NCBI RefSeq assembly: GCF_020564625.1
Contig: NZ_JAJBZT010000002.1
Location: 124,001-188,000, forward strand
DNA length: 64,000 nucleotides
Direction: 5' to 3'
Origin: Leeia speluncae
GTDB taxonomy: Bacteria > Pseudomonadota > Gammaproteobacteria > Burkholderiales > Leeiaceae
Position 1 is the first letter of the stretch; the number at the start of each line of letters is the position of its first letter. The position numbers were made by a program, and so were the translations under genes. This document shows positions 50,710 to 59,317 of this stretch, one piece after another. The notes beneath the pieces were generated by a model. That model was not told the DNA's origin. It made no database searches and worked only from the letters and a program-made list of their open reading frames with translations.

Positions 50710-51606
50710 TTATAGATCTTCTGATTCTGACCAGCCTTCACGGCTACCCACTTGCATAATGACATCTGTCGGCGTGATCTCGCCTGCACCAATCGCAGGT
50801 AAATGTCGAATCGCCGCGTAGTACTGGCTGAGCAACTGAAAATCGCTCGTCGCGGTAAATAAGCGCTCAAAACTATCAATCACAAAGTAGGTTTTTTGGA
50901 ACGTATCAATGCGATAACGCGTTTGTAAGATACGTTGCATATCAAACCCTACGCGATTGGGTGCGTTGCTTTCTAGCGAATAAATCGATTCGGTCCGGCT
51001 AGAGACGATACCGGCCCCATAAATGCGTAAACCGGCACTAGTCTGAATCAAGCCAAACTCAACGGTGTACCAATACAAACGTGCCAGCATATGAAGTGCA
51101 TTTTCAGACTGGGCGGCAAGCCCAGCTTGACCATACGCAGCGAGGTAATCTGCAAATACAGGATTAGCAAGTAGCGGTACATGGCCAAATAAGTCATGAA
51201 ACACATCGGGTTCTTGCAGGTAATCGATCTGATTCGCTTCTCTTAGCCACCAAGTCACCGGAAACCGTCTATTGGCTAAATGATGAAAGAACACTTCATC
51301 AGGAATCAGCCCATGCACCGCCACAATTTTCCAGCCAGTTGCCGCTTGCAAGACCTGATTTAACTCATCAAAAACAGGCACGCGATTTGGCTCTATTGGC
51401 AAACGCTGTAAGCCATCAAAAAATTCATCGCAGGCACGGTCTTTTAATATTTCCATTTGCCGATGATACAAAGTAGACCATACCTGATGGTCTATTTCTG
51501 TGTAGCGATCAAGTGGCTGGGCTAAGGTGTAATCTTCAGCCAGCACCAGCCCAAAATTCTTTCGCGCGGTGATATCCGGCACTTTAAATTCAGCAACATC
51601 ATTCAT
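50710..51606 (-). CDS. phhA: Phenylalanine 4-monooxygenase
   Basis: PhhA hydroxylates phenylalanine to tyrosine with O2 and tetrahydropterin. The 298-residue bacterial-type catalytic domain lacks the regulatory ACT domain. Iron ligands are H137 and H142 (FHDLFGHVPLL) and E183 (WYTVEFGLI), one position off those I recall for the C. violaceum enzyme. GLIPDEVFFHHLANRRFPVT is the pterin region and IYGAGIVSSRTESIYSLES is also conserved. First gene of phhA-phhB-SDR, divergent from an Lrp regulator. Confidence 0.96.
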   Translation of the reverse strand: MNDVAEFKVPDITARKNFGLVLAEDYTLAQPLDRYTEIDHQVWSTLYHRQMEILKDRACDEFFDGLQRLPIEPNRVPVFDELNQVLQAATGWKIVAVHGLIPDEVFFHHLANRRFPVTWWLREANQIDYLQEPDVFHDLFGHVPLLANPVFADYLAAYGQAGLAAQSENALHMLARLYWYTVEFGLIQTSAGLRIYGAGIVSSRTESIYSLESNAPNRVGFDMQRILQTRYRIDTFQKTYFVIDSFERLFTATSDFQLLSQYYAAIRHLPAIGAGEITPTDVIMQVGSREGWSESEDL

Positions 51607-51692
51607 GGTCGTGTCTCCTGTTTAAGCTCCCGGCCATTCATTTTTTTGTGTGCCGGTAACCACTACAGTCTACGAAAACGCCCCTGCTTATT

Positions 51693-51710
51693 TGCCGCAA
51701 AATTGCGGCA
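51693..51710. promoter_or_regulatory. Palindrome in the phhA-lrp divergent region
   Basis: TGCCGCAA-AA-TTGCGGCA, an 8-bp perfect dyad, lies 87 bases before phhA in the 186-base divergent gap. The rest of the gap toward the Lrp gene is AT-rich (TTGTTACATAATAAATG). It is a good candidate Lrp-family operator. Confidence 0.55.
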
Positions 51711-51792
51711 TACATGAAATTTGTTACATAATAAATGCGTCAATTGTTATAAATGTGCGATATTAATGCATACACCTTTTGGATGATGCTAA

Positions 51793-52266
51793 ATGCTATT
51801 AGATCGCTTTGACCATTTGATTCTTCAAGCCTTACAAAAAGATGCGCGAGTGACGCATCAAAAATTGGCACAAACGATACCCTTATCTTCATCACAAATC
51901 GGCCGCCGTATTCAGCAACTAGAAGAAATTGGCGTGATTCATGCCTATCGTGCCGAACTCCGTCCCGAATCAATGGGGCTTGGCGTGCTTGCGTTTATCG
52001 ATGTGTGTCTAGAACGACATGGGGAAAAAGCCATTCGCGATTTTCTGATCGGTATTGAAGCCATTCCTGAAATTCTAGAAGCACATGCAATTACTGGTGA
52101 TGCTGACTACGCTTTGCGCGTGGTTGCCGCAGACCTAACTTCACTCTCACGATTTGTGATGCACAAATTATTAGCGATGGACTGTGTCAGAAGCGTCCGG
52201 TCTAGCATTGCACTAGAACAAGTAAAGCAATTTAGTGGGCTACCTAGTCCGCATCATTTTTCCTAG
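51793..52266 (+). CDS. Lrp/AsnC family regulator
   Basis: A 157-residue protein with an AsnC-type HTH (LDRFDHLILQALQKDARVTHQKLAQTIPLSSSQIGRRIQQLEEIGVI in pieces) and a RAM/ActD ligand domain (VLAFIDVCLERHGEKAIRDFLIGIEAIPEILEAHAITGDADYAL). The GDADY-type loop binds amino-acid effectors. It is divergent from phhA; by analogy with Lrp-like activators of phenylalanine or tyrosine catabolism, it probably responds to aromatic amino acids. Confidence 0.9.
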   Translation: MLLDRFDHLILQALQKDARVTHQKLAQTIPLSSSQIGRRIQQLEEIGVIHAYRAELRPESMGLGVLAFIDVCLERHGEKAIRDFLIGIEAIPEILEAHAITGDADYALRVVAADLTSLSRFVMHKLLAMDCVRSVRSSIALEQVKQFSGLPSPHHFS

Positions 52267-52340
52267 CTATCAGTATAGAACATCTCTGACAAATGAAATG
52301 ACAATGCGATAAATGGTTGAATTAAAGGAGTAAAAGGAAA

Positions 52341-52367
52341 CCCCACTATCGAGCTACCATAGTGGGG
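52341..52367 (-). terminator. Intrinsic terminator of the opp operon
   Basis: CCCCACTAT (52341-52349) pairs with ATAGTGGGG (52359-52367) around a 9-base loop; on the minus strand TTTCCTTTT follows. It lies 13 bases after the oppF stop and may also stop the convergent Lrp transcript. Confidence 0.82.
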
Positions 52368-52379
52368 GGATTTGATTGA

Positions 52380-53372
52380 CTAGACCAATAGACAAGCAGC
52401 TTCTGTCTGTTGATTCGATTGCGGCTGATGTAACTGCGGCGTAGTCGTAGCACATTTGCTTTCTGCAATCGGGCAACGTGTTCGAAATACGCAGCCAGAA
52501 GGCGGGTTCATTGGCGAGGGTAGATCGCCTTGCAGCAACTGAATCACTTTTTCACGCTCCAGTTTTGGTTCTGGAATCGGGATGGCGGACAACAGCGCCT
52601 TGGTATACGGGTGTTGAGGTGAAGCATACAAATCTGCTTTCTCTGCTAACTCCATCGCACGGCCAAGGTACATCACCAAAATACGATCACTAATGTGCTT
52701 TACTACCGCCAAATCATGCGCAATAAAGATCAGTGCCAATCCTTTTCGACGTTGCAGGTCTTTTAGCAAATTGACGATTTGTGCCTGAATGGACACGTCT
52801 AGCGCAGAGACGGGCTCATCACAGATAATTAACTTAGGTTCTAAAATTAACGCTCTTGCGATACCAATACGCTGGCACTGCCCACCAGAAAACTCATGCG
52901 GATAGCGGTTGATTTGCTGCTCTGTGAGCCCCACTTCCTTCATCACTTGCCGCACTTTAGCCATCACCTCTTCTTTTGATAAGGAAGGATGATGAATACG
53001 CAATGGCTCGGCAATAATCTGACCAATGGTCATCCGAGGATCAAGCGAGGCCAATGGATCTTGAAAGATCATTTGCATGTCTTTCCTCGCCGCTTGCCAT
53101 GCGGCTTGGTCAGATGGGTTCATCGTTTTACCCATCCATACCACTTCGCCAGCCGTTCGCGGAATCAGATTGAGGATACCCCTGGCTAACGTCGATTTTC
53201 CGCACCCAGACTCGCCAACAACGCCGAGCGTTTCCCCGGCGCGAAGGGTTAGCGATACACCATCGACCGCCTTTAAGGTACGAGCAGGCGTCCACGGCCA
53301 AGCTTGACGATCTTTGATATGAAAATGCACTTTTAGATCGGTGACTGACAGGATGATTTCAGCATTAGACAT
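52380..53372 (-). CDS. oppF: Oligopeptide ABC transporter ATPase OppF
   Basis: A 330-residue ABC ATPase with Walker A GESGCGKSTLARG, signature FSGGQCQRIGIARAL and Walker B LIICDEPVSALD, plus the C-terminal oligopeptide extension with a cysteine cluster (CVFRTRCPIAESKC) typical of OppD/F/DppD/F. It overlaps oppD by eight bases. The last gene of oppABCDF. Confidence 0.93.
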   Translation of the reverse strand: MSNAEIILSVTDLKVHFHIKDRQAWPWTPARTLKAVDGVSLTLRAGETLGVVGESGCGKSTLARGILNLIPRTAGEVVWMGKTMNPSDQAAWQAARKDMQMIFQDPLASLDPRMTIGQIIAEPLRIHHPSLSKEEVMAKVRQVMKEVGLTEQQINRYPHEFSGGQCQRIGIARALILEPKLIICDEPVSALDVSIQAQIVNLLKDLQRRKGLALIFIAHDLAVVKHISDRILVMYLGRAMELAEKADLYASPQHPYTKALLSAIPIPEPKLEREKVIQLLQGDLPSPMNPPSGCVFRTRCPIAESKCATTTPQLHQPQSNQQTEAACLLV

Positions 53373-54378
53373 GCGCCACTCCTTCTACAACACGGCGAAC
53401 TTCTGCCACAGGATGGTGGCAAGCACGCCAACGGGTCGCATCTTCTGGCAATGCGATAAGCGGTGGCAAGGTATCATGGCAATTCGCGCCCGCATGTTCA
53501 CACCGAGGTGAAAATGGACACCCCGCCGGCATGTGATTCATATTGGGAGGATTTCCCGGGATGCTGACTAAGGCATCAGTCTCCAGATCTAAGCGCGGCA
53601 ATGCCCCCAATAAGCCAATCGTATAAGGGTGTGTTGGCTGATAAAAGAGTTGCTCTGATGCAGAATATTCCATCACGCGACCACCGTACATCACCATCAC
53701 CCGATCACAAATCCCCGCAACCACGCCAAGATCATGGGTAATCATGATAATAGCCGTGCCAAAATCACGCTGTAGATCACGTAACAGCGCAAGGATCTGC
53801 GCCTGAACGGTCACATCTAATGCAGTAGTGGGTTCGTCTGCAACTAACACTTCCGGCTCGCAAAGCAAAGCCATTGCAATCATCACCCGCTGACGCATAC
53901 CGCCAGAAAACTCATGCGGATACATATTGATTCGGCGAGCTGCTTCGGGGATTTTGACGGCCTCTAGGAGTTCTATCGCACGCGTTTTGGCGGCTTTACG
54001 TGTCAGACCCTTATGAAGTTCCAGTACTTCGGTCATTTGCCGCTCAACCGTTAGATACGGGTTCAGCGATGTCATCGGATCTTGGAAAATCATCGAGACC
54101 CGATTACCACGAATTTGATTTAATTGATTAAGTGGTAAGTTAAGTAGATTCTGACTTTTGTAGAGGACCTCACCAGTGGCTTGGCCATTTTTGGCCAGTA
54201 GCCCCAGCATGGCTAATACGGTTTGCGATTTGCCTGAGCCAGACTCACCGACAATCCCTAGCGTCTCGCCTCTACCCAACTCAAAATTCAAGCCATTCAC
54301 GGCATAAACCAAACCGTCATTGGTTTTAAACTGCACGCCAAGATCGCGGACCTGCAGTAATTTTTCCTGCGTATTCAT
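53365..54378 (-). CDS. oppD: Oligopeptide ABC transporter ATPase OppD
   Basis: A 337-residue ABC ATPase: Walker [35 protein letters not shown], signature [16 protein letters not shown], Walker [15 protein letters not shown] and the C-terminal [14 protein letters not shown] cluster that may bind an iron-sulphur centre in this family. It pairs with OppF to energise peptide uptake. It begins 11 bases after the oppC stop. Confidence 0.93.
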   Translation of the reverse strand: MNTQEKLLQVRDLGVQFKTNDGLVYAVNGLNFELGRGETLGIVGESGSGKSQTVLAMLGLLAKNGQATGEVLYKSQNLLNLPLNQLNQIRGNRVSMIFQDPMTSLNPYLTVERQMTEVLELHKGLTRKAAKTRAIELLEAVKIPEAARRINMYPHEFSGGMRQRVMIAMALLCEPEVLVADEPTTALDVTVQAQILALLRDLQRDFGTAIIMITHDLGVVAGICDRVMVMYGGRVMEYSASEQLFYQPTHPYTIGLLGALPRLDLETDALVSIPGNPPNMNHMPAGCPFSPRCEHAGANCHDTLPPLIALPEDATRWRACHHPVAEVRRVVEGVAHV

Positions 54379-54389
54379 CTGATCCTCTC

Positions 54390-55298
54390 CTAGCGGTCTT
54401 TTGGATCTAACGCGTCGCGCAGACCGTCACCAATATAGTTGGCGCAATAAAGGGTAATAGAGAGTGCAGCACCTGGAAACAAAATCAACCACGGCGTGGC
54501 TTCCATGACACTGGTGCCATCTTCAATCAGCACCCCCCAGCTAGTCATCGGCTCTTGTACGCCTAAACCGAGGAAAGAGAGAACAGACTCCGTCAAAATC
54601 ACGCCAGGAATGGTCACCGTGGTATAAATCACGACGATACCTAAAAGGTTAGGCACAATATGCTGCAAGATAATTCGCCATGTAGGCACCCCAATGGCTC
54701 TGGCTGCTTCGATATATTCTTTTGAACGAATGGATAGCGTTTGGCCGCGTACCACCCTTGCCATATTCATCCAAGAGAAGACCGAGATGGTTAAGACCAC
54801 CAAGTAGAAATCACGGCCAAAGATAGTCACCATCAGGATGGCAATCAGCAAATAGGGAATCGCATACAACATATCAACGATTCGCATCATTAAGCTATCT
54901 ACTTTGCCGCCCATAAATCCGGCAGTTGCTCCCCAAAGAATCCCTACGGTGACAGATGCCAAGGTAGCGAGTAAACCGATGACCAAAGAAATACGACCGC
55001 CGATGAGCGTTCTCACCAATAAATCGCGCCCTAGTTCATCTGTACCAAACAAATGCCAATCTTGAAGGGTGGGCGCAACAGACATTGCGTTCCAATCGGT
55101 ATCTTCATAAGTATGCGGTAAGACCATGGGGCCAAAAGCACAGGCAAGCGCAATCAGCACCAAGAAGATTAAACTAAGCACCGCTGCTTTATTTCGGAAA
55201 AAGCGAATTCGCGCATCTTTCCATAGGCTACGCCCAGCAACCGCTTCGTTTGCCGCGTGGGTTAATGTGGCTTCGAGTGCGTTATTTTTAGACTGCAT
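54390..55298 (-). CDS. oppC: Oligopeptide ABC transporter permease OppC
   Basis: A 302-residue inner-membrane permease with the OppC N-terminal tail (SLWKDARIRFFRNKAAVLSLIFL), six predicted helices, HLFGTDELGRDLLVRTLIGGRISL and the EAA loop YIEAARAIGVPTWRIILQHIVPN. It ends YIGDGLRDALDPKDR, the usual OppC/DppC tail. It follows oppB by 11 bases. Confidence 0.93.
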   Translation of the reverse strand: MQSKNNALEATLTHAANEAVAGRSLWKDARIRFFRNKAAVLSLIFLVLIALACAFGPMVLPHTYEDTDWNAMSVAPTLQDWHLFGTDELGRDLLVRTLIGGRISLVIGLLATLASVTVGILWGATAGFMGGKVDSLMMRIVDMLYAIPYLLIAILMVTIFGRDFYLVVLTISVFSWMNMARVVRGQTLSIRSKEYIEAARAIGVPTWRIILQHIVPNLLGIVVIYTTVTIPGVILTESVLSFLGLGVQEPMTSWGVLIEDGTSVMEATPWLILFPGAALSITLYCANYIGDGLRDALDPKDR

Positions 55299-55309
55299 GA
55301 CGCCCTCTC

Positions 55310-56230
55310 TTAATATCGAATTTTCGGGTCGAGTAAGGCATACGCCAAATCAACCAATAGGTTTAACAAGACAGCAAGCACGGTCACCAAGACCACCAGA
55401 CCTAACACGAGAGTGTAGTCACGGTTAGATGCACCATTCACTATTAGCTTTCCAAGCCCTGGCAATGAAAAGACCGATTCGGTGACAATAGCAGCGGTAA
55501 TCGAATCAATCGCTAATGGGCCAATGACCGACACAACCGGTAACAAGGCAGGTCTCAATGCATGACGAAACACGATGGTTCTAAGCGGCAAACCCTTTGC
55601 TCTGGCGGTACGGATGAAGTTCGTGTTGAGTACCTCGATTAAGCTACCTCGCATAATACGACCAATGGTAGAGACGTTAATAAAGGTGAGTAACGCAATC
55701 GGAAGCACCATATAGCGATAATTAAACTCATCCCAACCACCGGCAGGAAACCACTTCATCCACAGCGCAAACAGCATAATGAGCACAGGACCAATCACAA
55801 ATGATGGGAAGGCGCTGCCAATATTCCCTAACAGCATCACAAAGTAATCGACGATGCTGTTTTGGCGAAGCGCAGCAATGATGCCAAGCGCAATGCCAAT
55901 CACGATAGAAATCAGCATCGAAATACCACCAACAGCCAAGGAAACTGGTAAGGCTCGTGCAACGAGATCATTAACTGACCAGTCCGCGTATCGGAACGAA
56001 GCGCCCAAATCGCCATGCAGCAAATTCCAGAGGTAATAGAGATATTGCTTCCAGATCGGCATATCCAGATGATATTTGGCCTGCAAATTTGCCAAGACGG
56101 CAGCAGAGACCTTTCTTTCAGAATCAAATGGGCCACCAGGCGTCAGGTGTAGTAGCAAATAACAGACCGTGATCACGGCCAATAAGGTAGGGAGCGTCGA
56201 TAAAAATCGACGAAGTGTATAGGTCCACAT
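55310..56230 (-). CDS. oppB: Oligopeptide ABC transporter permease OppB
   Basis: A 306-residue permease: MWTYTLRRFLSTLPTLLAVITVCYLLLHLTPGGPF in segments is the conserved N-terminal helix and PGGP motif, GDLGASFRYADWSVNDLVARALPVS follows, and NFIRTARAKGLPLRTIVFRHALRPALLP is the EAA loop. ATG 56230 with AAGGAA is chosen over the upstream extension. It follows oppA after a 166-base gap that contains two hairpins. Confidence 0.93.
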   Translation of the reverse strand: MWTYTLRRFLSTLPTLLAVITVCYLLLHLTPGGPFDSERKVSAAVLANLQAKYHLDMPIWKQYLYYLWNLLHGDLGASFRYADWSVNDLVARALPVSLAVGGISMLISIVIGIALGIIAALRQNSIVDYFVMLLGNIGSAFPSFVIGPVLIMLFALWMKWFPAGGWDEFNYRYMVLPIALLTFINVSTIGRIMRGSLIEVLNTNFIRTARAKGLPLRTIVFRHALRPALLPVVSVIGPLAIDSITAAIVTESVFSLPGLGKLIVNGASNRDYTLVLGLVVLVTVLAVLLNLLVDLAYALLDPKIRY

Positions 56231-56293
56231 GACTAGACGTTCCTTCATGTGGGGCAATGGCAATCACCATTACCCAATCAGCAACAGACCTTA

Positions 56294-56387
56294 GCCAACC
56301 AAGGCGACAATGCTTCATCGCTGGTTGGCCGAGGAAAACCTAAGAAAGCGATCGCCACTAGCCGGGGGAAACAGCTAGATGGCGATC
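56294..56387 (-). other. Two hairpins between oppA and oppB
   Basis: Hairpin one pairs GCCAACCA (56294-56301) with TGGTTGGC (56322-56329), with inner GCGA/TCGC. Hairpin two pairs GATCGCCA (56350-56357) with TGGCGATC (56380-56387), extended by CTAGC/GCTAG with a one-base bulge. As in other binding-protein operons they probably stabilise oppA mRNA and limit read-through to oppBCDF. Confidence 0.7.
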
Positions 56388-56396
56388 AAACAGCAA

Positions 56397-58004
56397 TTAA
56401 TGCTGAATAATGTACAAGTCCTTATTACGGAATCTGTCCATTGAGTTCTTCTGGCTATAACCACCCACGTACGATTTCACCAACCGCGGTACGGTGTACT
56501 GCAACAGCGGCAGCATTGGGTAGTCATCCATGATGATTTTGGCGGCTTGAGTCATTAGCACTTTGCGCTTAGCCGGATCTAGTTGGCTAGAGGCTTGCTT
56601 GATGAGTTCATCACCCTTCTTATTGCAGTTCTTGTTGTCGTTCTGATCAGAATCACACTGCACTAAGGTTAAGAATGTAGTGACATCGTTGTAATCCGCC
56701 ACCCAACCATTACGTGCAATTTGGAAGTCGCCATCGTGACGCTTTTTCAGCAATACTTTGAATTCCATGTTTTCCATTTCGGTATCTAAACCTAATTTGG
56801 TCTTCCATTCAGAAGCAGCAAAGATCGCCATTTTTTTGTGATATTCACTGGTGTTATACGCAAATTTGACTTTAGTTCCCGGTTTTACACCCGCTTGCGC
56901 TAGCAGCTTACGCGCTTCTTCTACGCGTTTTGCCATTGGCCATTTTGCCCAATCGTAGGCAGTCACATCCGCACCAGCAGTTCCCTTCACTACCACACCG
57001 TAGGTAGGTACTTGGCCATCTGCCGTGACTTTCGCCGCCAAGATGTCTCGGTCGATCACCATCGATAGCGCTTTACGCACGCGAATATCTTTAAATAGCG
57101 GATCAGTATTGTTGTAAGAGTAATAACGCAAGCCAAGCATTGGCGCGTTGCGAATATCTTTCGGGTATTGCGACTTCAACTGGTCATAAGTACCAGGAGG
57201 CAACTGATACACCCAATCATTCTCACCAGATTGGAATAGCTTTACATCGGTATTACCATCTTCAACCGGAAGATAAGTCACTTTCTTTAGTACAACGGTT
57301 TTGGCATCCCAGTATTTCGGGCTCTTTTCCAAGATGATCTTGCTGTTTACTTGCCAGTCTTTTAGAACAAATGCACCGTTACCCACCAAGTTACCTGGTT
57401 TTGTCCAGTCTTTACCAAATTTCTCGATCGCAGCTTTATTCACTGGGCCAAGCTGTGTGTTAGACACTAGGTCGGCCATAAAGCCTACTGGGCCTTCCGT
57501 TTTGATTTCTAATGTGTATTTGTCTAATGCTTTAATGCCTAATTCAGAAGGCGCCTTCTTGCCTTCGGTAATCGCTAAGCCATTTTGAATAAAAATGCCG
57601 TAAGTAGAAGCGTATGGAGAGGCGGTTTTTGGATCTAAGAAACGCTGCCATCCGTAGACAAAGTCGTCTGCGGTGACGGGTGTACCATTCGACCACATCG
57701 CATTTTTACGTAGCTTGAATACCCATGTCGTTGGATCGGTTTGTTTCCAGCTTTCTGCAACGCCCGGTACGATTCTACCGTCGGCATCATTGGCGGTTAG
57801 CCCTTCAAACAAATCGCGCGCAATATTGTTTGCACCAACCGATTCTGCCAATGCAGGGTCTAGCGATTCTGGTTCGGAGCCATTATTACGGGTTAGTTCT
57901 TGTTTCGCGGCGAGTTTCACGCCAGCAGGTACCACGGCTGCGCCAGCAGAAACTGCAAATGCAGATACTAATGCGGCACAGATTAATTTTTGCGTCAATT
58001 TCAT
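56397..58004 (-). CDS. oppA: Periplasmic oligopeptide-binding protein OppA
   Basis: A 535-residue family 5 solute-binding protein with a signal peptide (MKLTQKLICAALVSAFAVSAGA-A). LTRNNGSEPESLDPALAESVGANNIARDLFEGL, TWVFKLRKNAMWSNGTPVTADDFVYGWQRFLDP and RNGWVADYNDVTTFLTL (in segments) match the E. coli OppA/MppA group. It captures peptides for OppBCDF and may aid murein-peptide recycling. First gene of the operon, with a RutR-box-like dyad 51 bases upstream. Confidence 0.94.
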   Translation of the reverse strand: MKLTQKLICAALVSAFAVSAGAAVVPAGVKLAAKQELTRNNGSEPESLDPALAESVGANNIARDLFEGLTANDADGRIVPGVAESWKQTDPTTWVFKLRKNAMWSNGTPVTADDFVYGWQRFLDPKTASPYASTYGIFIQNGLAITEGKKAPSELGIKALDKYTLEIKTEGPVGFMADLVSNTQLGPVNKAAIEKFGKDWTKPGNLVGNGAFVLKDWQVNSKIILEKSPKYWDAKTVVLKKVTYLPVEDGNTDVKLFQSGENDWVYQLPPGTYDQLKSQYPKDIRNAPMLGLRYYSYNNTDPLFKDIRVRKALSMVIDRDILAAKVTADGQVPTYGVVVKGTAGADVTAYDWAKWPMAKRVEEARKLLAQAGVKPGTKVKFAYNTSEYHKKMAIFAASEWKTKLGLDTEMENMEFKVLLKKRHDGDFQIARNGWVADYNDVTTFLTLVQCDSDQNDNKNCNKKGDELIKQASSQLDPAKRKVLMTQAAKIIMDDYPMLPLLQYTVPRLVKSYVGGYSQKNSMDRFRNKDLYIIQH

Positions 58005-58055
58005 AGGTTCTCTCTCCCCATATCAAACGGAACAAATTTCGATTAACCAACCAAT

Positions 58056-58071
58056 TCAACCATTTGGTCAG
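58056..58071. promoter_or_regulatory. RutR-box-like operator before oppA
   Basis: TCAACCA-TT-TGGTCAG shares its core AACCATTTGGTCAG with the palindrome before deoB and resembles the one before upp. It sits in the 276-base region 58005-58280 between oppA and the divergent orphan gene, where I see no other strong element. Confidence 0.5.
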
Positions 58072-58280
58072 CTAAAAACTGACTGATTAAAACACAGGCT
58101 TTCTATAACAACCAATCAAGTATTTTTCATATCCTATAAAAAAAGGTTATTGAATAACCCCGTCTAATCTTGTCAATCGTACTGCTGAAAAATCCATCAA
58201 ACTCTTCAAATATTCTGAACCCGAAAGGGGGCGACTCTGCTTACAATAGTCTTGTTTTGAATCGATAAAGAAAGCCGCAA

Positions 58281-59099
58281 ATGGACATCACTACTTATTT
58301 AGGCAAGCAGGTACTCGGCGTCATGGCCGCTTATCGATGTGATGCCATGGTTATTCACATTTGTTGTGTTTTCCCCGAATCAGATCATCGATTAAAGCTA
58401 TTTTTCCCCCGTGGCCATGATTTCCAAGTGGGCGATCTCACGACGATTCACCTAGATAATCGCTCTGGGGTGGACGAATTTGATTCAGATATTCGCGTGT
58501 ATCGTGGGTCATACAAAGGAAGAGTGCTTTGGGCAGAAGGCGACTGGGCGATTGTCGAACCACGCGAATTAATGCTGCTACATGGATTTAGAGCGGTGAT
58601 TAATTATCAGGCGGTTGGCTATGAATACCCGGATGACGATCGTACTGAGATACCAGTACCGTGGACAAGCTTGCGAGATTTACCCGTCTTTGCAGATAAA
58701 GATCACATGAATAAAGTCGGCGTCCTGATTACGGTAGCTAAACAGCAACCTCACACGACCGTCTTGGCATTTTTGTCTAGCGAAGCTGATGATATTTTCC
58801 TCATCACCTTCCCTGAAACATTTAAATCAAAATTGCTAAAGCGCGATACCCATTGTTACTTTGTGATGGATGAACGCGCCTCGTTTACATTTGAACGTGC
58901 AATCGAATGGAATTACACCATTATAGAAAGCGAAGCCTCTCTGATTCCAAAAGGCACCGCACTCTTTGAGCATGTGCGGCAAGGGTTTATCGAGAAAAAC
59001 CCATGGGAAACGCCTTTCTTTATCCGCGAAGATCTAGAAATGTATCATCTAAAGAAAAAGAAACTGGTTTGCCCAAGCACGCTGACACCGATTGCTTAG
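58281..59099 (+). CDS. PNPOx-like split-barrel protein, unknown function
   Basis: A 272-residue soluble protein. The C-terminal half (about 140-255), VGVLITVAKQQPHTTVLAFLSSEADDIFLITFPETFKSKLL and later AIEWNYTIIESEASLIPKGTALFEHVRQGFI, resembles the pyridoxamine-5'-phosphate-oxidase-like split beta-barrel that binds FMN or heme. The N-terminal 130 residues (LKLFFPRGHDFQVGDLTTIHL, YKGRVLWAEGDWAIVEPRELMLL) look like an extra beta domain. I do not know this architecture. It is divergent from oppA and followed by a remarkable 45-bp palindrome. Confidence 0.65.
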   Translation: MDITTYLGKQVLGVMAAYRCDAMVIHICCVFPESDHRLKLFFPRGHDFQVGDLTTIHLDNRSGVDEFDSDIRVYRGSYKGRVLWAEGDWAIVEPRELMLLHGFRAVINYQAVGYEYPDDDRTEIPVPWTSLRDLPVFADKDHMNKVGVLITVAKQQPHTTVLAFLSSEADDIFLITFPETFKSKLLKRDTHCYFVMDERASFTFERAIEWNYTIIESEASLIPKGTALFEHVRQGFIEKNPWETPFFIREDLEMYHLKKKKLVCPSTLTPIA

Positions 59100-59111
59100 T
59101 CCATCAATTTT

Positions 59112-59156
59112 AATCTTCATGAATCACGCAATCCGATTGCGTGATTCATGAAGATT
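59112..59156. repeat. 45-bp near-perfect palindrome
   Basis: AATCTTCATGAATCACGCAA at 59112 begins a 22-base arm (59112-59133) whose exact reverse complement occupies 59135-59156 with a single central base. It follows the orphan gene's stop by 12 bases, in a 218-base gap before the acetoacetyl-CoA synthetase gene. No T run follows on either strand, so it is not a canonical terminator, though the transcript would fold into a very stable hairpin. Confidence 0.85.
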
Positions 59157-59317
59157 TAGCAGAAAATCATCTCTTTAGACTTCTAAAGCAATTCATTTTG
59201 CCATCGGATTCGCCACCAATCCGCGTATGATTTCTCTCTACAGTCTAGCCATATCGATTGGATAAAGGACTAGAATAAATTAAGCCGAAACAATAATTTG
59301 GCAAAAAAGAGGAAGAT

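Noticed and set aside
59112-59156. dif site or phage attachment site
   Set aside because: It is a simple palindrome, not the asymmetric 11-6-11 XerCD layout, and no integrase or duplicated edge is nearby. xerC at 48.8 kb is the housekeeping copy.
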